64,000 bases of DNA from Streptomyces sp. CB02009 (lineage in GTDB: Bacteria; Actinomycetota; Actinomycetes; Streptomycetales; Streptomycetaceae), in contig NZ_LIVV01000006.1 of NCBI RefSeq assembly GCF_001905825.1, positions 1 through 64,000 on the forward strand, read 5' to 3'. The position numbers were made by a program, and so were the translations under genes. Below are positions 24,089 through 32,080 of the stretch, one piece after another. The notes below the pieces were generated by a model. It did no database searches. It worked only from the letters and a program-made list of their open reading frames with translations, and was not told the DNA's origin. Position 1 is the first letter of the stretch. Each line of letters starts with the position of its first letter.

Positions 24089-24672
24089 CGGCCGGCGAGG
24101 CGGTGCCGGGCCCGGACGGGCGGCTGCGCTGCCCGTGGGGCCTGTCGACCGAGGACTACGTGGCGTACCACGACGAGGAGTGGGGCCGGCCGGTCCACGG
24201 CGACGACGCGCTGTTCGAGCGGCTCTGCCTGGAGGCCTTCCAGTCGGGTCTGTCCTGGATCACGATCCTGCGCCGCCGCGAGGGCTTCCGGGCCGCGTTC
24301 GCCGGTTTCCGGATCGCCGAGGTCGCCGAGTTCGGCGAGGCGGACCGCGAGCGGCTCCTCGTCGACGAGGGCATCATCCGCAACCGGGCCAAGATCGACG
24401 CGACCCTGGCCAACGCGAAGCTGCTGGCCGGCTGGGCACCGGGCGAACTGGACGGGCTGATCTGGTCGTACGCCCCCGATCCGGCGAACCGCCCCGTCCC
24501 GCGCACGATCGCGGACGTCGCGGCGGTCACGGACGAGTCCACGGCCCTCTCCAAGGCCCTGAAGAAGCGGGGTCTCCGCTTCATCGGCCCGACGACGGCG
24601 TACGCCCTGATGCAGGCGTGCGGGCTGGTCGACGACCACGTGAAGGGGTGCATGGCCCGGGGCGGAAGGTAG
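24085..24672 (+). CDS. tag: DNA-3-methyladenine glycosylase I
   Basis: A 195-residue base-excision enzyme that removes 3-methyladenine from alkylated DNA. It starts CPWG...EDYVAYHDEEWG, holding the first Cys and His of the Tag zinc site, and ends DDHVKGC with the second His/Cys pair. The helix-hairpin-helix core has FQSGLSWITILRRREGFR and LKKRGLRFIGPTTAYALMQA. The GTG start overlaps the previous stop (GTGA), so it is translationally coupled to the DivIVA-like gene, an odd but conserved pairing. Confidence 0.93.
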   Translation: MTAGEAVPGPDGRLRCPWGLSTEDYVAYHDEEWGRPVHGDDALFERLCLEAFQSGLSWITILRRREGFRAAFAGFRIAEVAEFGEADRERLLVDEGIIRNRAKIDATLANAKLLAGWAPGELDGLIWSYAPDPANRPVPRTIADVAAVTDESTALSKALKKRGLRFIGPTTAYALMQACGLVDDHVKGCMARGGR

Positions 24673-24685
24673 CCCCAGGCATGCG

Positions 24686-24732
24686 CGTACGAGGCGTGAG
24701 CGGGCCCTGGGGACGCGCCCACCCCTCGTACG
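24686..24732. terminator. Hairpin between convergent tag and enoyl-CoA hydratase genes
   Basis: A 9-bp outer stem (24686-24694 with 24724-24732) encloses further self-complementary GC sequence. Confidence 0.5.
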
Positions 24733-24750
24733 GACGGGTTCCGGGGTGCG

Positions 24751-25554
24751 TCAGCGGCCCAGGTACCGCGGCTTCTCCTTGGCGATAAAGGCGCGGACCG
24801 CGATCGTGTGGTCCTCGGAGGCGCCCGCGCGGTTCTGGAGTTCCTCCTCCTTGTCCAGGGCCTCGGACAGGGAGTGGTCGGCGCCGTAGGCGAGGGACTC
24901 CTTCAGGGCCGCGTACGCCACCGTCGGGCCCTCCGCCAGCGTGCGGGCCACCTTCGCGGCCTCGGCGGCGAGGTCGGCGGCCGGGACCACGCGGTTCGCG
25001 ATGCCCAGCTCGTACGCCTCCTGGGCGGTGATCGAGCGCGGGAAGAGCAGCAGGTCGGCGGCGCGGCTCGGGCCGATCACCCGGGGGAGCGTCCAGGACA
25101 TGCCCGAGTCGGCGGTCAACGCGACCCCGGCGAACGAGGTGTTGAACGAGGCGGTGTCCGCGACCACCCGGTAGTCCGCCGCGAGCGCGAAGCCGAAGCC
25201 GGCCCCCGCCGCGACGCCGTTCACGCCCGCCACGACGGGCTTCCGCATGCCCGCGAGCGCCCTGGTGATCGGGTTGTAGTGGTCCCGGACCGTGTTCATG
25301 GTCTCCCGGGTGCCGTTCTCGTGGTCCGACATGAGCAGACCCACGTGTTCCTTCAGGTCCTGGCCGACGCAGAACGCCCGCTCGCCCGCCGCGGTGAGCA
25401 GCACCGCCCGTACGGCGGGGTCCGCAGAGGCCGTCTCGGCCGCGTCGCGGAGGGCGACTTTCGCCGCCACGTTCATCGCGTTCATGGCCTCGGGGCGGTT
25501 GAGCGTGATGGTGGCGAGCCCGTCGCTCACCTCGTACAGCACCGTGTCGGCCAT
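24751..25554 (-). CDS. Enoyl-CoA hydratase/isomerase family protein
   Basis: A 267-residue crotonase-fold protein that would act on acyl-CoA thioesters. It has LATITLNRPEAMNAM at the start, the CoA-binding and oxyanion segment ERAFCVGQDLKEH, and ANGVAAGAGF-like GVNGVAAGAGFGFALAADYR. The second catalytic Glu of true hydratases is replaced by the DSGMSWTLPR segment, so isomerase or another crotonase reaction is possible. PaaG-like proteins look similar, but no phenylacetate genes are nearby. ATG 25554 has GAAGGGG upstream. Confidence 0.86.
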   Translation of the reverse strand: MADTVLYEVSDGLATITLNRPEAMNAMNVAAKVALRDAAETASADPAVRAVLLTAAGERAFCVGQDLKEHVGLLMSDHENGTRETMNTVRDHYNPITRALAGMRKPVVAGVNGVAAGAGFGFALAADYRVVADTASFNTSFAGVALTADSGMSWTLPRVIGPSRAADLLLFPRSITAQEAYELGIANRVVPAADLAAEAAKVARTLAEGPTVAYAALKESLAYGADHSLSEALDKEEELQNRAGASEDHTIAVRAFIAKEKPRYLGR

Positions 25555-25866
25555 GGGGTTCCCTTCGCCTCTTTGCGTGGTTGACCTGCACAGCATGGCG
25601 GAGATCACCCGCCCCGCCCATGTGAGCTGCGTCAAAGATTTGAAGGGCTCCGCCGGACGCCGAGCGGCGAAGTATCGCAGGCCGATCGCCGAAATGTGGG
25701 GTTTTGAGAGAGCGCGTTGCGCAAGCGATGCCATTCGATGTTGGTCATCGGGTCCTGCCATGCGGGATAATGACCTGGAAGCAATGTGTTCGAAGCCGGT
25801 GACGCGTGCTCCAGGTCATGGAGCTGCCCGGCTGACAAAGAGCTGGTTTCAGGAAGGGGAACAAGC
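25555..25866 (+). promoter_or_regulatory. Intergenic region with promoter and long inverted repeat before the DUF3117 gene
   Basis: There is no gene in these 312 bases. GATAAT at 25766-25771 is a good -10 box, with TTGGTC at 25741 as a weak, 19-nt-spaced -35. A 12-bp inverted repeat with one bulge (25771-25783 with 25807-25818, TGACCTGG-a-AGCA / TGCTCCAGGTCA) starts at the -10 box and spans the expected transcript start. The leader to the DUF3117 gene would be about 90 nt. Confidence 0.55.
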
Positions 25867-26034
25867 ATGGCGGCCATGAAGCCGCGGACGGGTGACGGCC
25901 CGCTCGAGGTGACCAAGGAGGGGCGGGGCATCGTCATGCGCGTTCCGCTCGAAGGCGGCGGTCGGCTTGTCGTCGAGCTGACTCCCGACGAGGCCGAGGC
26001 TCTGGGCGACGCCCTGAAGAAGGTCGTCGGCTGA
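25867..26034 (+). CDS. Small DUF3117 protein, highly conserved in actinobacteria
   Basis: A 55-residue protein beginning MAAMKPRTGDGPLEVTKEGR, with GGAAGGGG 7 nt upstream of the ATG. The sequence is nearly invariant across actinomycetes as I remember it, for example the mycobacterial protein next to tag. It is mostly beta-strand prone (GIVMRVPLEGGGRLVVEL) with a short C-terminal helix (PDEAEALGDALKKV). No function is known to me. Its strong conservation and long controlled leader suggest an important small protein. Confidence 0.92.
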   Translation: MAAMKPRTGDGPLEVTKEGRGIVMRVPLEGGGRLVVELTPDEAEALGDALKKVVG

Positions 26035-26053
26035 CCTTCCCTCGCATCCTGAG

Positions 26054-26090
26054 CACTGCCCCGGCACGGTCCGTCCGTGCCGGGGCAGTG
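26054..26090. terminator. Strong hairpin terminator after the DUF3117 gene
   Basis: A perfect 16-bp stem (26054-26069 with 26075-26090) and 5-nt loop. Confidence 0.88.
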
Positions 26091-26194
26091 GTGTGTCCGG
26101 GGGGCGGAGAGGGAGAAGGGGCCGGGGCCGGGGATGGCGGCAGGGGCAAGGAGACGTAGGGGTCGGGGAAGGGGCGGGGGCCGGGTCGGGCTTC
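26091..26194 (+). repeat. G-run rich, purine-biased tract
   Basis: About 95 nearly pyrimidine-poor bases with many runs of three to six G on the + strand, lying between the terminator and the O-methyltransferase stop. It could fold into G-quadruplexes in the + strand. It codes for nothing. Confidence 0.6.
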
Positions 26195-26860
26195 TCAGCC
26201 GCGGCGGACCGCGCACAGTAGGCCGTCGCCCACCGGCAGCAGCGACGGGATGAGCTCCTGGCTCTCCCGCACCGTGCGCAGCAGCTCGCGGACCCGCTGG
26301 ACCTCGGCCGGCTGGGCCCCGGAGTCGACCGTGCGGCCGTCCGCGAAGACGCCCTCGAAGCAGACGAGCCCGCCAGGTCGCAGCAGGCGCAACGATTCAG
26401 CGAGGTAGTCCAGGTACTCGAGCCGGTCGCCGTCGCAGAACACGAGGTCGTACCCGCCGTCCGCGAGCCGGGGCAGTACGTCCAGGGCCCGGCCGGGGAT
26501 GAACCGCGCCCGGTTGCCCGCGAAGCCCGCCGCACGGAACGCCGTCTTGGCGAGCTGCTGCCGCTCCGGCTGGAGGTCCACCGTCGTCAGGACGCCGTCG
26601 GGCCGCATGCCGAGCAGCAGGTAGATGCCCGACACGCCGGTGCCCGTGCCGATCTCCGCCACCGCCTTCGCGTCCGCCGTGGCCGCGAGCAGGCGCAGCG
26701 CCCCACCGGTGCCAGGCGACACCGAGGGCAGCCCTGCCTCCCGGGCCCGCTCACGGGCCCAGCGCAGAGCTTCGTCCTCGGCGACGAAGGCGTCGGCGAA
26801 CGACCAGCTCGTCTGCCGGTTGGCGGTAATGGCCCTCTCCTGTCCCCGTAGTTGACGCAA
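26195..26860 (-). CDS. SAM-dependent O-methyltransferase (class I, family 3 type)
   Basis: 221 residues from TTG 26860. It has the SAM-binding motif AVAEIGTGTGVSGIYLL, motif II YDLVFCDGD and LRLLRPGGLVCFEGV, matching catechol/caffeoyl-CoA O-methyltransferase-like enzymes. Substrate unknown. The start is unusual: TTG 26860 has no ribosome site but lies 5 nt after a -10-like TACAGT. Ten codons later an ATT codon (26830-26828) has AGGAG ideally placed 6 nt upstream. It is divergent from the ECF sigma gene, as in mycobacteria, where the corresponding gene sits beside sigE. Confidence 0.9.
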   Translation of the reverse strand: MRQLRGQERAITANRQTSWSFADAFVAEDEALRWARERAREAGLPSVSPGTGGALRLLAATADAKAVAEIGTGTGVSGIYLLLGMRPDGVLTTVDLQPERQQLAKTAFRAAGFAGNRARFIPGRALDVLPRLADGGYDLVFCDGDRLEYLDYLAESLRLLRPGGLVCFEGVFADGRTVDSGAQPAEVQRVRELLRTVRESQELIPSLLPVGDGLLCAVRRG

Positions 26861-26883
26861 CGGTGACTGTATCCGCTGTCAGC

Positions 26884-26910
26884 GGGAACCCGCAGATGGG
26901 ACCGGGCGTT
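26884..26910 (+). promoter_or_regulatory. ECF-type promoter GGGAACC-N16-CGTT upstream of the sigma factor gene
   Basis: GGGAACC at 26884-26890 and CGTT at 26907-26910 are separated by 16 nt. This is the classical ECF sigma promoter layout and agrees with the mycobacterial SigE consensus as I recall it. It lies about 90 nt upstream of the sigma gene start, so positive autoregulation is likely. Confidence 0.7.
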
Positions 26911-27001
26911 CACCAGGGGAGGACGCGGTAGGAGGAAGCCGGGGGACCCGGTTCCAAATTCGCGTAAAGATTCTTATCCGGAGCTAACGGGCGAGGTGGC
27001 T

Positions 27002-27760
27002 ATGGTAGGGGCTCCACTGGACACCACCAGAGCCGACAGGGGAGGTGCGGCTGCGCCTGTGGATCGGGGAGGAGTGCTTCGGCGTCTTCTCAGGTCGGCG
27101 GGTGAGCCGAAATCCGTGACCGACACCGCTGACCGAATCCGCACCGCAGACTCCGCTCCCACCACCGCGACCTTCGCATCGGATGCGGAATCGCAGGCGT
27201 GGACTCCGCCCACCTGGGAGGAGATCGTCAGCACGCACAGCGGCCGGGTATACCGCCTCGCCTACCGGCTGACCGGCAACCAGCACGACGCCGAGGACCT
27301 GACCCAGGAGGTCTTCGTCCGCGTCTTCCGCTCGCTGTCGACGTACACGCCGGGCACCTTCGAGGGCTGGCTCCACCGCATCACCACCAATCTCTTCCTC
27401 GACATGGTCCGCCGCAAGCAGCGCATCCGCTTCGACGCGCTCGCGGACGACGCCGCCGAGCGGCTGCCCAGCCGTGAGCCCTCGCCGCAGCAGGTGTTCA
27501 ACGACACCCACTTCGACGCCGACGTGCAGCAGGCCCTCGACACCCTCGCGCCCGAGTTCCGCGCCGCGGTCGTCCTCTGCGACATCGAAGGACTGTCGTA
27601 CGAGGAGATCGCCGCGACCCTCGGCGTGAAGCTCGGCACCGTCCGCAGCCGCATCCACCGCGGTCGCTCCCACCTGCGCAAGGCCCTCAAGCACCGCTCG
27701 CCCGAGGCACGGGCGGAGCGTGCCCTTGCCTCCGTCGGATGGGAGGCAGGGACAGCGTGA
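27002..27760 (+). CDS. ECF-family RNA polymerase sigma factor (SigE-like)
   Basis: 252 residues from ATG 27002 (GAGG 7 nt upstream); an in-frame GTG at 26996 adds two residues. Region 2 reads VYRLAYRLTGNQHDAEDLTQEVFVRVF with the conserved DAEDLTQE core. Region 4 reads LDTLAPEFRAAVVLCDIEGL and SYEEIAATLGVKLGTVRSRI, the helix-turn-helix that reads the -35 box. The first 65 residues are a non-conserved extension. A zinc-type anti-sigma gene overlaps its stop, and htrA and tatB follow. This gene set equals sigE-rseA-htrA-tatB of M. tuberculosis, so a role in envelope stress is inferred. Confidence 0.92.
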   Translation: MVGAPLDTTRADRGGAAAPVDRGGVLRRLLRSAGEPKSVTDTADRIRTADSAPTTATFASDAESQAWTPPTWEEIVSTHSGRVYRLAYRLTGNQHDAEDLTQEVFVRVFRSLSTYTPGTFEGWLHRITTNLFLDMVRRKQRIRFDALADDAAERLPSREPSPQQVFNDTHFDADVQQALDTLAPEFRAAVVLCDIEGLSYEEIAATLGVKLGTVRSRIHRGRSHLRKALKHRSPEARAERALASVGWEAGTA

Positions 27761-28701
27761 GTGGCACACGTCCCTCGTCACCGACCCCCGCGGAGCACCA
27801 CCTCGGGGACCGGCTGGCCGCGCTCGTCGACGGCGAGCTCGGGCATGACGCCCGCGAGCGGGTCCTCGCCCACCTCGCGACCTGCGCCCGGTGCAAGGCG
27901 GAGGCCGACGCGCAGCGCACTCTCAAGAGCGTCTTCGCCTCGGCGGCTCCTCCGCCGCCCTCGGAGGGATTCCTCGCCCGGCTCCAGGGGCTACCCGGGG
28001 GCCCCGGTGAGCCGGGAGGCCCCGGCGGACCGAGAGGCCCCCTCGAAGAACTCCTCGGCGCGGGCGGTGTGCGGTCCGACGGTTTCGCCACGGCGGCCGT
28101 CGTCACCCCGCACCCCGGGCACTCCGCCCCGCAGACCGGCTTCCGCATCCACGAGGTCGGCGACCGCGGGACGTCCTGGCGCGGCCGGCGCTTCGCCTTC
28201 GCGGCGGCCAGCGCCGTCTCGTTCGCGGCCATCGCCCTCGGCGGCACCCTGCCGCTGGAGGCCTCGGTGAACGCGAGCGGCCGCGGCGGTCAGGGCAGCG
28301 GCACGGCGGTCACTCCGCTGCGCGCCACCGCCGCGGGCCCGGGCGGCGGCACGGCCCTCTCCCGGGGCACCCGCTCCGGTGAGCGCGGCGCCCAGTCCGT
28401 CGACGGCTCGCAGGTGGGAGCGGGGGCTCCGCTGACTCCCGGGACCCCGCCGGCGCTGCCGCACGGGCCGGTGTCGCCGGTCGGTCCCGGCACGGTTCCG
28501 GCGGGCGCGGTCCCGCCGGACGCGGTGCGCTCCCCTGCCATGCCGCTGGTGGCGGTACGGCTCCGGGACCCGGCCACGCAGTCGTTCCTGGCCCTCTCGC
28601 CGTTCATACGGCCGACGGGGCCGGCGCTCCGACTGGCCTTCGGGTCCGGACCCGCTCCGGCGCCCGGTCCGACCGCAGCACCGCTCGGCTCCCACCGCTG
28701 A
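27757..28701 (+). CDS. Anti-sigma factor with zinc-binding ZAS domain
   Basis: 314 residues from GTG 27757, overlapping the sigma stop by 4 nt (GTGA), so the pair is made in fixed ratio. The N-terminus holds the ZAS pattern with HLATCARC (HxxxCxxC) near residue 43 and an upstream His (EHHLGDRLAALVDGEL). One membrane helix (FAFAAASAVSFAAIALGGTL, about residue 150) leads to a Pro/Gly/Ala-rich extracellular region of 145 residues. It would hold the sigma factor inactive at the membrane. Release could be by redox change at zinc or by proteolysis; the HtrA protease is encoded next. Confidence 0.9.
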   Translation: MSGTRPSSPTPAEHHLGDRLAALVDGELGHDARERVLAHLATCARCKAEADAQRTLKSVFASAAPPPPSEGFLARLQGLPGGPGEPGGPGGPRGPLEELLGAGGVRSDGFATAAVVTPHPGHSAPQTGFRIHEVGDRGTSWRGRRFAFAAASAVSFAAIALGGTLPLEASVNASGRGGQGSGTAVTPLRATAAGPGGGTALSRGTRSGERGAQSVDGSQVGAGAPLTPGTPPALPHGPVSPVGPGTVPAGAVPPDAVRSPAMPLVAVRLRDPATQSFLALSPFIRPTGPALRLAFGSGPAPAPGPTAAPLGSHR

Positions 28702-28779
28702 CCCGCGACCTGGTTGAATCCAGGGACAGGGGCGCCCGCCCAAGGGGGCGCGGACGGGTCAGCGGGTTGCGGGGAGAGC

Positions 28780-30765
28780 ATGAACAACGGAAAGCCGAAC
28801 TGGTGGAGCCGGCCGTCGAGCGCACCGGAGGCGGCACGGATACCCTCGCCGCCTCCGGCCGACGACCGCACGGAGGGCGCCGTCGCCGCGCATGACGCCG
28901 ACGGCGACTTTCCGCTGCCCGCGCCGCAGCCGTCGCCCGAGGCGCCCGGAGCGCCCGAGGCGCCGGACGCCGGCACCGTCGGGGCCGAGGTGACGGATGT
29001 GGCCGCCGCGGAGGACCTCGCGGTCACGCCCCCGGCCGCCGTGACGACCGCCGACGTCCCCGCGCCCGCCGAGGCTCCCGCGCCCACAGAGGCCCCCGCG
29101 CCCGCAGAGACCCCCGCCGTGCTGCTGACCAAGAGCGAGGCCCCCGCCCCGGCGGACGCGGTCCCGGCGGACGCGGCCCCGACCGAGGTCCTTCCGGTGA
29201 CCGGGGATCAGCTGACCGGTGCTCAGGCGACCGCGACCCTCCCGGTGACCGACGGCTCCGCGGCCGAAGGCTCCGGGACCGCAGGCTCCGTGACCGCAGG
29301 CTCCGTGACCGACGCCTCCCCGGCCCCGGCCGTCCCGGCGCCCGCCGCCGCGCCCACGCCCCTGCACGCGCCCGACGAGTACCGGACGCCGCCCTACGGC
29401 GAGCCCGGCCCCTGGGCGCCCGCGCCGCCCGTACAGCGCCCCCCGGTGCCCGTACCGCCGCAGCAGGCCCACGTACCCCCCGTACCGCCGCAGTCCCAGC
29501 CGCACGCGGTGCCGCACTCCCCGTCCCACCCCCAGCCCCCGCTGCACGCGCAGGCCGGCGGCGTGCCGCCGCAGGCCGGTGCGCCCTGGGTGCAGTACGA
29601 CCCCTGGGGGGCCGGCGGGGCCGGACTGCCGCCGCTGCCGGCGCGGAAGTCCCGCAAGGGTCTCGCCCTGGTCGGGGCGCTCGTGCTCGCGCTCGTCACC
29701 GGGGTCATCGGCGGCGGTATCGGCGCGTACGTCGAGCGGAACGGCGGCATCACCACCGTGGAGCTGCCGCAGGCGGACGGCGGTGACTCCGACCGGGCCC
29801 CCGACAGCGTGGCCGGGATCGCGGCCAGCGCCCTGCCCGGCGTCGTCACCCTGCACGTCAAGGGCGGCGGTTCGTCCGGCACAGGCACCGGCTTCGTGCT
29901 CGACACCAAGGGCCACATCCTCACCAACAACCACGTCGTGGACGGGGCCCAGTCCTCCCGCGACATCTCGGTGACCTTCTCCAGCGGCGAGACCGCCCGC
30001 GCCAAGGTCGTCGGCAAGGACACCGGATACGACCTCGCCGTCGTCCAGGTCACCGGCGTCTCCGGCCTCAAGCCGCTGCCGCTCGGCAACTCCGACAACG
30101 TCCGCGTCGGCGACCCCGTCGTCGCCATCGGCGCCCCGTTCGACCTCTCCAACACGGTCACCTCCGGCATCATCAGCGCCAAGGAGCGGCCGATCACCGC
30201 GGGCGGCGAGAAGGGCGACGGCAGCGACATCAGCTACGTCGACGCCCTCCAGACCGATGCCCCCATCAACCCCGGCAACTCCGGCGGTCCGCTCCTCGAC
30301 TCCAAGGGCCGGGTCATCGGCATCAACAGCGCCATCCGCGCGGCCGGCGGCTCGGGCGAGGGAGAGGGCGGCAGCGCCTCCCAGCCCGGCTCCATCGGCC
30401 TCGGCTTCGCCATACCGATCAACCAGGGCAAGCGCGTCGCCGAGGAGCTCATCAACACGGGCAAGGCCACCCACCCGGTCATCGGTGTGAGCCTCGACAT
30501 GCAGTTCAACGGCGACGGCGCCCGGGTCGGCGAGAAGGGCAAGGACGGTTCCGCCTCCGTCACGCCCGGCGGCCCGGCCGCGACGGCGGGGCTCCGCCCC
30601 GGCGACGTCATCACCAAGGTCGACGGCCAGCGCGTGCACAACGGCGAGGAGCTGATCGTGAAGATCCGCGCCCACCGCCCCGGCGACCGACTGGAGCTCA
30701 CCCTGACCCGGGACGGCAAAGAGCTGACAAAGACGTTGACGCTCGGCTCGTCCACGGGCACCTGA
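28780..30765 (+). CDS. Membrane-anchored HtrA/DegP-type serine protease
   Basis: 661 residues from ATG 28780 (GGGGAGAG upstream). Residues 1-285 are a Pro/Ala-rich cytoplasmic region with repeats of EAPAPTEAPAPAE type. A membrane helix follows near 295-315 (LALVGALVLALVTGVIGGGI). The trypsin-like domain has His385 (TNNHVVDG), Asp418 (GYDLAVVQ) and Ser501 (NPGNSGGPL), and a C-terminal PDZ domain reads GLRPGDVITKVDGQRVHNGEEL. It would degrade or refold damaged extracytoplasmic proteins. Position after the anti-sigma gene suggests membership of the same stress regulon. Confidence 0.94.
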   Translation: MNNGKPNWWSRPSSAPEAARIPSPPPADDRTEGAVAAHDADGDFPLPAPQPSPEAPGAPEAPDAGTVGAEVTDVAAAEDLAVTPPAAVTTADVPAPAEAPAPTEAPAPAETPAVLLTKSEAPAPADAVPADAAPTEVLPVTGDQLTGAQATATLPVTDGSAAEGSGTAGSVTAGSVTDASPAPAVPAPAAAPTPLHAPDEYRTPPYGEPGPWAPAPPVQRPPVPVPPQQAHVPPVPPQSQPHAVPHSPSHPQPPLHAQAGGVPPQAGAPWVQYDPWGAGGAGLPPLPARKSRKGLALVGALVLALVTGVIGGGIGAYVERNGGITTVELPQADGGDSDRAPDSVAGIAASALPGVVTLHVKGGGSSGTGTGFVLDTKGHILTNNHVVDGAQSSRDISVTFSSGETARAKVVGKDTGYDLAVVQVTGVSGLKPLPLGNSDNVRVGDPVVAIGAPFDLSNTVTSGIISAKERPITAGGEKGDGSDISYVDALQTDAPINPGNSGGPLLDSKGRVIGINSAIRAAGGSGEGEGGSASQPGSIGLGFAIPINQGKRVAEELINTGKATHPVIGVSLDMQFNGDGARVGEKGKDGSASVTPGGPAATAGLRPGDVITKVDGQRVHNGEELIVKIRAHRPGDRLELTLTRDGKELTKTLTLGSSTGT

Positions 30766-30856
30766 GCGCCATGTGGCCGACACCGGGAGGTACCCGTCCG
30801 GCAGTTTGGGCGGGTACCGTGGACCGGGCCCTTGACCGGCATGAAGGAGCTACTAG

Positions 30857-31333
30857 GTGTTCAGCGACATAGGCGCACTCGAGCTGGTGACGCTCGTCGT
30901 CCTCGCCGTGCTCGTCTTCGGGCCGGACAAGCTCCCGAAGGTCATCCAGGACGTCTCGCGCTTCATCAAGAAGATCCGGGACTTCTCGGACAGCGCGAAG
31001 GAGGACATCCGGAGCGAGCTCGGTCCCGAGTTCAAGGACTTCGAGTTCGAGGACCTCAACCCGAAGACGTTCCTCCGCAAGCAGATGGAGCAGAACGAGG
31101 ACCTCCGGGACCTCAAGGAGCTGCGCGGCACCTTCGACCTGAAGAAGGAGATGAACGACGTCGCCGACGCGGTCCACGGCCGTGAGCCGCAGCCCTCGGC
31201 CGTCAACGGCTCCCCGTCGGCCGGTGCTGCCGCCGGCGCCGTCACCTCCGCCAACGGCACTCCCGACCTGCTGAAGAAGCAGGACAAGCCGGGCACTCCG
31301 GAGCGTCCTCCGTACGACTCCGACGCGACCTGA
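30857..31333 (+). CDS. tatB: Sec-independent translocase protein TatB
   Basis: 158 residues from GTG 30857 with AGGAG 8 nt upstream. It has the Tat layout: a short start MFSDIGALELVTL, one membrane helix (VVLAVLVFGPDKLP with the FGP hinge), then an amphipathic helix (KVIQDVSRFIKKIRDFSDSA) and a long acidic/basic helical region. The start and long tail match TatB more than TatA. TatB forms the substrate receptor with TatC, which is not in this window. Its place after htrA is conserved in actinobacteria. Confidence 0.9.
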   Translation: MFSDIGALELVTLVVLAVLVFGPDKLPKVIQDVSRFIKKIRDFSDSAKEDIRSELGPEFKDFEFEDLNPKTFLRKQMEQNEDLRDLKELRGTFDLKKEMNDVADAVHGREPQPSAVNGSPSAGAAAGAVTSANGTPDLLKKQDKPGTPERPPYDSDAT

Positions 31334-31407
31334 CGACGGGCTGTCACCGACCCGACGCGCCCAGGTGGCTATCCTCCCTCTGTTGACGGAACGAGGAGGC
31401 GGCCGAG

Positions 31408-32034
31408 ATGGAGACCACGAGTCGGGTGGAGGGGGTACCCCTGGCCCGGCGGACCGCCGAGGGCTACCTGGGCGCACCGTTCGCCTGGTACGGCCTGGAC
31501 GAGGCGTTCACCGGGCCGCGCTGGCTGATGCAGGTGGGCACCGCGGCGGACGGCAGCGTGCAGCACGGGTCGACCGGGCACGGCGAGACGCCGTCGATAA
31601 AGACGGACGCGAGCGGCGCGGAGAAGGAGCGGTTCGCGGTCGTCGTGACGGTGGCCGCGAGCCCGGTCCGGCGGACCGGGGACGGCACGGGCGTCCTCGA
31701 CGCCACCACCGTGTCCTCGGCGGCCTGGCTGGCCGGCTCGGGGCTGCTCGTCCACACCTGGCCCCCCTCGCTCGACCACGCGACGCGGGACAACTGGCTC
31801 GACCAGCAGACCGAGACGGCGTTCGAGCTGGCCGACGACCTCGACGGGCCGGAGTGGTCGACGCTGTCGCTGCCGGTGGACGGGGTGCCGATGCCGTTCC
31901 ACTACCGCGAGTCGGAGTTCGGGTGGGTCCTCGCGGGATCCGCCGCGGACGTGCACATCGGGGCGTACGGGCGCGGCATGAGCGCGTACGGCCTCGGGTT
32001 CGCCCAGATCAAGGACCTGGACGCGTACGCCTGA
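31408..32034 (+). CDS. Hypothetical cytosolic protein, 208 residues
   Basis: ATG 31408 follows GAGGAGG by 8 nt. It is a soluble protein without signal or membrane segment, mixed alpha/beta by composition, with FAWYGLDEAFTGPRWLMQVG and WSTLSLPVDGVPMPFHYRES as the most distinctive stretches. I do not recognise the family. A hairpin shared with the convergent mrp gene ends its transcript. Confidence 0.8.
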   Translation: METTSRVEGVPLARRTAEGYLGAPFAWYGLDEAFTGPRWLMQVGTAADGSVQHGSTGHGETPSIKTDASGAEKERFAVVVTVAASPVRRTGDGTGVLDATTVSSAAWLAGSGLLVHTWPPSLDHATRDNWLDQQTETAFELADDLDGPEWSTLSLPVDGVPMPFHYRESEFGWVLAGSAADVHIGAYGRGMSAYGLGFAQIKDLDAYA

Positions 32035-32038
32035 CGGC

Positions 32039-32076
32039 ATGACGAAGGGCGCCCCCGAGGGGGCGCCCTTCGTCAT
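32039..32076. terminator. Very strong bidirectional hairpin
   Basis: The 18 bases at 32039-32056 pair perfectly with 32059-32076, between convergent genes whose stops are only about 50 nt apart. Confidence 0.9.
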
Positions 32077-32080
32077 CACC

